The notes under the pieces are model-generated. The model worked only from the letters and a program-made list of their open reading frames with translations, had not been told where the DNA came from and ran no database searches. From JBFJVZ01 sp041623895 (GTDB lineage Bacteria; Planctomycetota; Planctomycetia; Pirellulales; Pirellulaceae), in NCBI GenBank assembly GCA_041623895.1, contig JBFJVZ010000216.1:1-12453 (forward strand): a stretch of 12,453 nt of DNA. Reading direction: 5' to 3'. Positions 7,301-12,453 of the stretch are shown piece by piece. Numbering within the stretch: position 1 is the first letter of the stretch; each line of letters opens with the position of its first letter. The translations under genes were made by a program, and so were the position numbers.

Positions 7301-9307
7301 CTACACCCGACACAGCCACAGGATCTGGTACGATTCCAGTCGAAGGTCTTCGCTGGTCGCGAAGGTCTGGCCGCTAAGTGCATCTTTAAAGAATCGGCCG
7401 AGTCCCGCGGTGCGGATCGAATTCCCTTTCAGCAACTGCGCTGCTTCCGAAAAGTTTGCCGCCACGATCATACGGTGACTTTCGTGAAATCGCACGAAGC
7501 TAAGGACATGGGGATTATTCGTCGTCACCAATTCCATGTTCTGGCCAGCCAGTGCCGGCAATGACTTGCGGACCGCAATCATCAGCTGCAATGATCGAAA
7601 CACCCGCTTGCGAATCGAGCCGTCTCCCGACTCGATACTATCATCCAGTTCTGACAAGAATTCCCAACGCATCTTGGGACGATGCACCCAACGAGTGTCG
7701 CCGGCCTTGGCCGGATCCTTGACAAAGTCGTAGTCGTTCAACATCGCCCACTCTTCGCCCAGATAGATCAGTGGAATCCCGCCAATGCTGAGCGTGATGC
7801 CTTGCAGCAGCAGCATGCGTTTGATGGCCAGCTCTTTTTCCGCCTCGGATTCTTTTTCAATCGCCCACTCCAAACCCGCCAGCGAGGCCAAGGTGCCGGC
7901 GATCCGCATATCCCCGGTTTCGATGTTCTCCTGAAAGGGAATCCCGCGGGCAAACGAGCCTTCGAATTGCCCGGTATAAAACTCGTTGAGAAACTGCCGG
8001 TGATCATAGGCGTTGATGCCCAAGGCCGCCGCGTCACCGTCGTCGAAAGTCCAGCCGATGTCATCGTGACAGCGCAGGTAATTGACCCACGCAGTCTTGG
8101 CAGGTAACTGATGCCGGTGGCTGAGCGATCGGACCAACAATCGTACTTGCCGCGTGGCCAGCGATTCCCAAAGCAGCGCCATCAGGGTGGGGTTATAGGA
8201 GATCTGGCATTCCCCCGGATGGATGTACTTGACAACGTCATCAGGATGCACGATCGCTTCGGACTTGAAGACCAATCCCGGTGTGGCGATTCGCGCCAGG
8301 CGGTTGAAGGCCTGAATCAGCAGGTGAGCTTCGCGTAGATTTTCGCAACTCGAACCCATCTTTTTCCAGATGAAGGCCACCGCGTCCAAGCGGAGGATGT
8401 CGACGCCGGTATCGGCAATGAAGAACATCTCTTCCAACATGGCCCGGAAAACGGCAGGGTTGCTGTAGTTCAGATCCCACTGAAAACTGTTGAACGTCGT
8501 CCAGACCCACTGCTGCATCCCATCGTGCCAGGTAAAGTTGCCACGGCGGACGGTGGGAAAGATCTCGCGTAGCGTCCGTTCATACTGATCGGGTATCTCG
8601 CGATCCGGAAAGATGTAATAGTACTGCTGATACTCGCGGTCGCCCGCCTGCGCCTTTTGAGCCCACTCGTGGTCGTCCGACGTGTGATTGAAAACAAAGT
8701 CCAGCACCAGGGCGATTCCCGCCGACCGCAATTCAAGAGCCAGTCGTTTCAGGTCGTCGATCGTGCCCAGCCGCGGATCGACACTGCGATAGTTGCTGAT
8801 CGCGTAGCCGCCGTCGCTATCACCGGGACGAACGGCGAACAGTGGCATCAAGTGCAGATATGTCAGGCCAAGCTCTTGAAAATAATCGATCGAGTCACAC
8901 AAGCGGCCCAGGTTTTCGCTAAACAGGTCAACATAAAGTGCACCTCCGACAATCTTCTCGGAGGCGAACCATTCCGGTTCGTTGATGCGGTGACGATCGA
9001 TTTCCCGTAACGCCTCAGGCCGTTGAGCCCAAGCCCGCGCGGCGGTGCAAAGGATTTGCTCCAGATGATAAAAGAAGTCGTACCGGCTACCGTACAGTTG
9101 ATACAACAGAGCAAACAATTCAAACCAGTGTTCCTCCAGCCGCAGTTGAAACTCATGCCTGAGCTTTGCGTCGACTGCCTCCGCTTCCCAGCATGACTCC
9201 AAGCGGGGCATCAACCGGCGGAGTGAAAGTTCGGCTTCAAATCGCTGTCCGTCCGCTGCACCGGCCGCACCGTTACTCGTTGTCCGGTTGTGGTTCGATC
9301 CGATCAT
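7301..9307 (-). CDS. Amylosucrase (GH13)
   Basis: This enzyme uses sucrose as glucosyl donor to build alpha-1,4-glucan, releasing fructose; it can also hydrolyse or isomerise sucrose. The 668 aa protein matches Neisseria polysaccharea amylosucrase (636 aa, compared from memory) along nearly its whole length. A helical N-terminal domain (about 25-115) is followed by 'YFQELGLTYLHLMPLF' (142-157) and 'SDGGYAISNYR' (164-174). The nucleophile is D308 in 'GVDILRLDAVAF', the acid/base E350 in 'FKSEAIVHP', and the third acid D415 in 'CHDDIGWTF'. The spacings 42 and 65 equal those of D286/E328/D393. D165 and R539 ('DTRWVHRP') correspond to the D144-R509 salt bridge that gives sucrose specificity, so it is not a general amylase. 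A small beta domain ends the protein. No signal peptide is seen, so it acts in the cytoplasm. The ATG at 9307 lies inside the SPS gene (35 bp overlap) without a visible Shine-Dalgarno, which suggests coupled translation. Sucrose hydrolase is a close alternative. Confidence 0.94.
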   Translation of the reverse strand: MIGSNHNRTTSNGAAGAADGQRFEAELSLRRLMPRLESCWEAEAVDAKLRHEFQLRLEEHWFELFALLYQLYGSRYDFFYHLEQILCTAARAWAQRPEALREIDRHRINEPEWFASEKIVGGALYVDLFSENLGRLCDSIDYFQELGLTYLHLMPLFAVRPGDSDGGYAISNYRSVDPRLGTIDDLKRLALELRSAGIALVLDFVFNHTSDDHEWAQKAQAGDREYQQYYYIFPDREIPDQYERTLREIFPTVRRGNFTWHDGMQQWVWTTFNSFQWDLNYSNPAVFRAMLEEMFFIADTGVDILRLDAVAFIWKKMGSSCENLREAHLLIQAFNRLARIATPGLVFKSEAIVHPDDVVKYIHPGECQISYNPTLMALLWESLATRQVRLLVRSLSHRHQLPAKTAWVNYLRCHDDIGWTFDDGDAAALGINAYDHRQFLNEFYTGQFEGSFARGIPFQENIETGDMRIAGTLASLAGLEWAIEKESEAEKELAIKRMLLLQGITLSIGGIPLIYLGEEWAMLNDYDFVKDPAKAGDTRWVHRPKMRWEFLSELDDSIESGDGSIRKRVFRSLQLMIAVRKSLPALAGQNMELVTTNNPHVLSFVRFHESHRMIVAANFSEAAQLLKGNSIRTAGLGRFFKDALSGQTFATSEDLRLESYQILWLCRV

Positions 9308-11522
9308 TGGGAATAACGATGTTGCCTAAGAATTGGTAATAGTCGATGCCTTCCATGATTCCGCGCGCGTGAGGGGCTGAAGCAAAATAAACGCGCGGCC
9401 GACCGCGAAGCCGCTCAAGCTCGGGGCTGTAATTGGCCACCACTACACCCAGCGTCCGCCCCAACAACATCCCAGCATCGTTACCGGAATCGCCGGCTAC
9501 CAGCACGTTCTCGGGTGAAAAACCCCACTTCCAAAGCAAATGCCGCATCGAAAGGTCGCTACCACCACGGACGGGAATGATATCCAGGTACATCCCCAAC
9601 GATAAGACAACCTTAGCACGCAGACCCGCCTCGCGAAGCAGCTTTTTGATCGCCACCGTGCTGGGAGACTCCTCGGGGTCGATTTCGTAGCTGATCTTGA
9701 ATTCCGACTGGTGCTTCTCCTCCTGCGGGAAGAAGCCCGGCAGCTTGTCAAGCAGGCCACGAATCTGGTCCGGTTTCCAGGCATATCCGATTGCTTTCCG
9801 CCAACTTCGATCGGGAGTCAACGAGTCTCCGTAATGCAATTGGGTCCCCGCATCGGTGTCCACCACATCGGGCTTGGGAAGTCCCAATTCTTCGATCAAT
9901 TCCATCGCGCTGTCCAGCCGCCGGCCGGTTGCGATCGCAAACCCAATATGCTCATGATCGCGAATCATTTCATTGAATTCGGCCAAGGCCTCCGGGTCCC
10001 CGGTTAGCGTGTTGTCCAAATCAGTAACAATCAAGCGATCGAATTCCGGCATTCGCCGCGCCCGCGGACGCTCAATGAGAACGGGTGTGGTGGAGTGTTC
10101 CAGGATGTCGTTCAAATCACGAAGATATCGGTCCGCGTGATTGCTCCACGCGTAATGCTTGCGTGTGCCGCGAATTCCCGCCTCCGAGAATTGTTGCCAT
10201 TGCTCGGGTTCAGTCAGGACTCGCATCAGGGCTTTCTCGATCGCGGCTCCGTCCAACGGATCGATCAGCAGCCCGTTATCGCAATTGGCGATAATGTCGC
10301 GTGGGCCCCCATCATTGGTCGCCACAAGCGGCAGTCCCGTTGCACCGGCCTCCAGCAATGTCAAACCGAACGGCTCGGTCAATGCCGGATTGATGAACAC
10401 CCCGTGGCCTTTGACCGCAACACGATACAGATCGGGAACGTCGCTGGGCGCGTGCGTCTTCGGATAGGCGACGCTGCCGTACAGATCGTATTTGTCGATC
10501 AAGTACAGCACGTTATTGATTACCTGCTGCTGAGCTTTGGGCAATTCACGCAAGTCATCACGTGTTCCCAAGACCATGACCAGATTGGCACGTTCACGGA
10601 GCTGTTCGCTGCCGCCATATACCTGAACCAGTTTTTCTAGATTCTTTCGTTCATCCGGACGCGCCATTGCCAAAATCATCGGCTTGGAAGGATCTCGCAA
10701 AAACCGATTAACTTTCCTCGCTATTTCGGGCTCTTTCCAATCATCGCCCGGCGGTGAAAACAAAGACAGATCAACGCCGGGTGGAATCACTTCCATCCGG
10801 GACGGCTCGTAGTGATCGTAAAGTTCGTATTGGTCGTGCACTTCCTGGCTGGTACTGGTGACGACCATGGAAGCCGTCTCGAGCGCAATTTCCTCAGCCT
10901 CGGTACGCAACATGAACTTGTACTTCTTTTCCAGCGTCTCGGGGCTGGTTCTGCCCAACGACAAACGCTGAAGCTTGACACGCCCTAGCGAGTGACCGGT
11001 AAAGATGTAAGGAATATGCAGCAACCTGGACAATTGGGCTCCCGCCAGTCCCGCGTCCGCGTAATGACCGTGAATGATGTGGGGCAACCCCGTGCGTCTG
11101 TAGTGCGCCAGCGTCTGATCGATAAACATCTCGATATAAGGCCATAGCGCTTCCTTCTTCAGATACCGTTTTGGCCCGAATGGAATTCGCACAATTTTGG
11201 CATTGTCCGAAATCGGCTCGCAAATTTGCGCATAATCCTCGCTCACCTTGGGATCAATGATCTGCCGCGTCAGTAATTCGACTTCGCGGACATTGGGATG
11301 ACCGGCTAGTTCGCGCGCCAATTCCAACACGTACTTGACCTGACCGCCAGTGTCGGCGTCGCGGCCAAGTTCGGGATCGTGCGCTCGGATCAAACCGTGC
11401 AAACTAATCAGTGAAATCTTTAATGGTTCCTGGTCAAGAAGACTCATTTCTTGCTGCTCGCTTGATGCGATTGATTTCTGAGTTGCCGAGTCAAAAGAAT
11501 CGGTACTAGTATTGATGGCCAT
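9273..11522 (-). CDS. sps: Sucrose-phosphate synthase with fused C-terminal HAD (SPP-like) domain
   Basis: This enzyme makes sucrose-6-phosphate from a nucleotide-activated glucose (usually UDP-glucose) and fructose-6-phosphate. The 749 aa protein has a GT4 domain in about residues 34-475: 'DADTGGQVKYVLELA' (55-69), 'HGHYADAGLAG' (151-161), 'FTGHSLGR' (174-181), R288/K293 in 'MARPDERKN', and the E-x7-E pair E383/E391 in 'ALTEPFGLTLLEAG'. An HAD domain follows (about 494-730) with D501/D503 ('TDLDNT'), T532 ('ATGRR') and 'AGDSGND' with D678 and D682. The motif III lysine expected in 'G-x-S-K' is D656 ('RGGSD'), so phosphatase activity is doubtful. The first 30 or so residues are polar; ATG 11522 is used, but M26 at 11447 also gives a full enzyme, and neither has a strong Shine-Dalgarno. 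The gene heads the minus-strand block and overlaps the amylosucrase. Family is confident, donor preference is inferred. Confidence 0.94.
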   Translation of the reverse strand: MAINTSTDSFDSATQKSIASSEQQEMSLLDQEPLKISLISLHGLIRAHDPELGRDADTGGQVKYVLELARELAGHPNVREVELLTRQIIDPKVSEDYAQICEPISDNAKIVRIPFGPKRYLKKEALWPYIEMFIDQTLAHYRRTGLPHIIHGHYADAGLAGAQLSRLLHIPYIFTGHSLGRVKLQRLSLGRTSPETLEKKYKFMLRTEAEEIALETASMVVTSTSQEVHDQYELYDHYEPSRMEVIPPGVDLSLFSPPGDDWKEPEIARKVNRFLRDPSKPMILAMARPDERKNLEKLVQVYGGSEQLRERANLVMVLGTRDDLRELPKAQQQVINNVLYLIDKYDLYGSVAYPKTHAPSDVPDLYRVAVKGHGVFINPALTEPFGLTLLEAGATGLPLVATNDGGPRDIIANCDNGLLIDPLDGAAIEKALMRVLTEPEQWQQFSEAGIRGTRKHYAWSNHADRYLRDLNDILEHSTTPVLIERPRARRMPEFDRLIVTDLDNTLTGDPEALAEFNEMIRDHEHIGFAIATGRRLDSAMELIEELGLPKPDVVDTDAGTQLHYGDSLTPDRSWRKAIGYAWKPDQIRGLLDKLPGFFPQEEKHQSEFKISYEIDPEESPSTVAIKKLLREAGLRAKVVLSLGMYLDIIPVRGGSDLSMRHLLWKWGFSPENVLVAGDSGNDAGMLLGRTLGVVVANYSPELERLRGRPRVYFASAPHARGIMEGIDYYQFLGNIVIPNDRIEPQPDNE

Positions 11523-11872
11523 GAGAAGGATTCCGCTGGTTTTTTGTCGATCTTTGCTGGCTTACCGACACCCACGTTCCAAACCAAGAGCGCAGACCGT
11601 TGATTAATCCAAAGCAACGACATCCGACGGGAAACCGCCATAGTCGAAACCGGCTTACTTCGGTTGCGCGACGTTCGAGCACGAACACACGCAGATTGCG
11701 TGCTGGATCGCATGACTTGAAGGGATCATACAGATGGGAAAGGCAGCCCATACCGAAGATAATCAATCCGTCAACGGTGCTCGGCGCGGTCGCTCTGAAA
11801 TTCTGTGATTCCTTCATCACGTTAGTATGTTAGCAGAAAGTGAAGTCGCCCGCTATCGACGCGTCCGCTTTG
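11523..11872. other. Intergenic region / SPS leader
   Basis: This 350 bp stretch lies between the histidine kinase stop and the SPS start, both on the minus strand, and should hold the SPS promoter. It contains three consecutive short inverted repeats: AACCG/CGGTT (11648-11665), GTTCG/CGAAC (11673-11686) and CACGCA/TGCGTG around a 3 nt loop (11688-11702). Short ORFs crossing it on both strands show no recognisable motif. No repeat of the A/B/C family was found. Confidence 0.45.
11747..11774 (-). promoter_or_regulatory. Candidate sigma70-like promoter for SPS
   Basis: On the minus strand TTGACG (11774-11769) is followed after 16 bp by TATGGG (11752-11747). The -35 box is close to consensus, the -10 box only partly. 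It would give a leader of roughly 215-220 nt before the SPS ATG, including the three small inverted repeats. Planctomycete promoters are poorly defined by eye, so this is a weak call. Confidence 0.2.
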
Positions 11873-12453
11873 CTAACCGATCCGTTTAGGAATCGGGAAC
11901 TCGAGCGTGAATTTGGTGCCGCGGCCGATTTCGCTTTGCACGCTGATGCGGCCGCCGTGAGCTTCGATAATCTTGCGAGCCGTTGGTAATCCCAATCCTG
12001 AACCTCCGTCCTTGGTGCTGTAAAAAGGCTCGAACATGTGCAGCACCGTGTTGTCATCGACGCCATGCCCGGTATCGATCAAATCAAGCGCGGCGCTCTT
12101 TCGTGTCGTGTATGTTCGAGCCACTAACTGGCCACCACTGTCCATCGCTTCCAGCGCATTTTTGACCAGATTCATCAACGCCGCCTGCAGCGAATCACTA
12201 TGCAGCTGAATCGACGGCAAGTCGGGATCAAGGAAACGTTCGATGTCGATACCCTTGGCATCGGCTTCCGCCTGATAGGCCCGCAGGACGGTTTCGATTT
12301 GATCATTCAAGCTGCCGGAAACAAGATCGATGTCCCGCAGTCGCGCGTACCGCAGAAAATCTCGCAACAACGCTTCCATTCGCTCACACTGCCCACGCAC
12401 AATGTCGACGCGATGAATCGAGCGTCGCGAGTCCGCAGCGTTGATCTCGGCCA
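11873..12453 (-). CDS. Sensor histidine kinase, C-terminal part (partial)
   Basis: The frame is open from the right window edge to the TAG at 11875-11873, so about 192 residues are present and the N-terminus is missing. A GTG at 12400 is not the real start: the frame runs on upstream with 'INAADSRRSIHRVDIV' leading into 'RGQCERMEALLRDFLRYAR', the second helix of a dimerisation (HisKA-type) domain. The phospho-accepting histidine must lie outside the window. The HATPase domain is complete: N box 'LMNLVKNALEAM', G1 box 'DTGHGVDD', F box 'FEPFYSTK', and G2 box 'GSGLGLPTARKIIEAHGG', ending 'GTKFTLEFPIPKRIG'. This resembles the NtrB/ZraS group, which usually phosphorylates sigma54-type regulators. 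No partner response regulator is visible. The 350 bp gap to SPS on the same strand argues against tight co-transcription, so a role in regulating the sugar genes is speculative. Confidence 0.9.
   Translation of the reverse strand, partial: AEINAADSRRSIHRVDIVRGQCERMEALLRDFLRYARLRDIDLVSGSLNDQIETVLRAYQAEADAKGIDIERFLDPDLPSIQLHSDSLQAALMNLVKNALEAMDSGGQLVARTYTTRKSAALDLIDTGHGVDDNTVLHMFEPFYSTKDGGSGLGLPTARKIIEAHGGRISVQSEIGRGTKFTLEFPIPKRIG

Noticed and set aside
9273..10030. SPS and its HAD domain as two genes joined by a sequencing error
   Set aside because: The frame is continuous through the linker, and GT4-HAD bidomain SPS proteins are a known architecture in bacteria and plants.
11506..11820. Minus-strand 104-codon frame between the histidine kinase and SPS
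   Set aside because: GTG start, no recognisable motif, overlaps the SPS start, and fills the region expected to hold its promoter. A small real gene cannot be excluded.

Overview
The window most likely comes from a planctomycete of the Pirellulaceae (Rhodopirellula-like) type. Three things support this. The partial gene at the left edge has the N-terminal module typical of planctomycete Ser/Thr-kinase-family proteins ('...L.EFLVETNELNEFQARSL...GDF'). Most starts lack a clear Shine-Dalgarno sequence. Diverged copies of a palindromic element ending in GTAGCGGA / TCCGCTAC sit between genes, a pattern I remember from such genomes. The genus is inferred, not proven.

Layout, left to right. (1) 1-573, minus: the N-terminal part of a kinase-like protein with a degenerate ATP-binding lobe, cut by the window edge. 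(2) 826-6227, plus: three genes in a row, a glycogen synthase (glgA, TTG start), a GalT-family nucleotidyltransferase, and a GH57 4-alpha-glucanotransferase/alpha-amylase. (3) 6328-11522, minus (reading right to left): sucrose-phosphate synthase with a fused HAD domain, an amylosucrase whose start overlaps the synthase by 35 bp, and a stand-alone sucrose-phosphate phosphatase. (4) 11873-12453, minus: the C-terminal part of a sensor histidine kinase, cut by the window edge. The plus and minus blocks converge at 6228-6327.

Together the six complete genes form a sucrose / alpha-glucan block. SPS and SPP make sucrose from UDP-glucose and fructose-6-phosphate. Amylosucrase can turn sucrose directly into alpha-1,4-glucan plus fructose, without ADP-glucose. 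GlgA extends alpha-1,4-glucan from ADP-glucose, and the GH57 enzyme reshapes or shortens it. The GalT-like protein may act on a sugar nucleotide; its context and HSHSQ active site suggest ADP-glucose phosphorylase-like activity as an alternative to true GalT. No ADP-glucose pyrophosphorylase, branching enzyme or glycogen phosphorylase is present in this window.

No RNA genes, CRISPR arrays, insertion sequences or phage genes were seen. The individual enzymes belong to known families. The items most worth a second look are the gene combination, the apparent loss of the motif III lysine in the SPS-fused HAD domain beside an intact separate SPP, the GalT-like enzyme's true substrate, and the intergenic palindromic repeat family.
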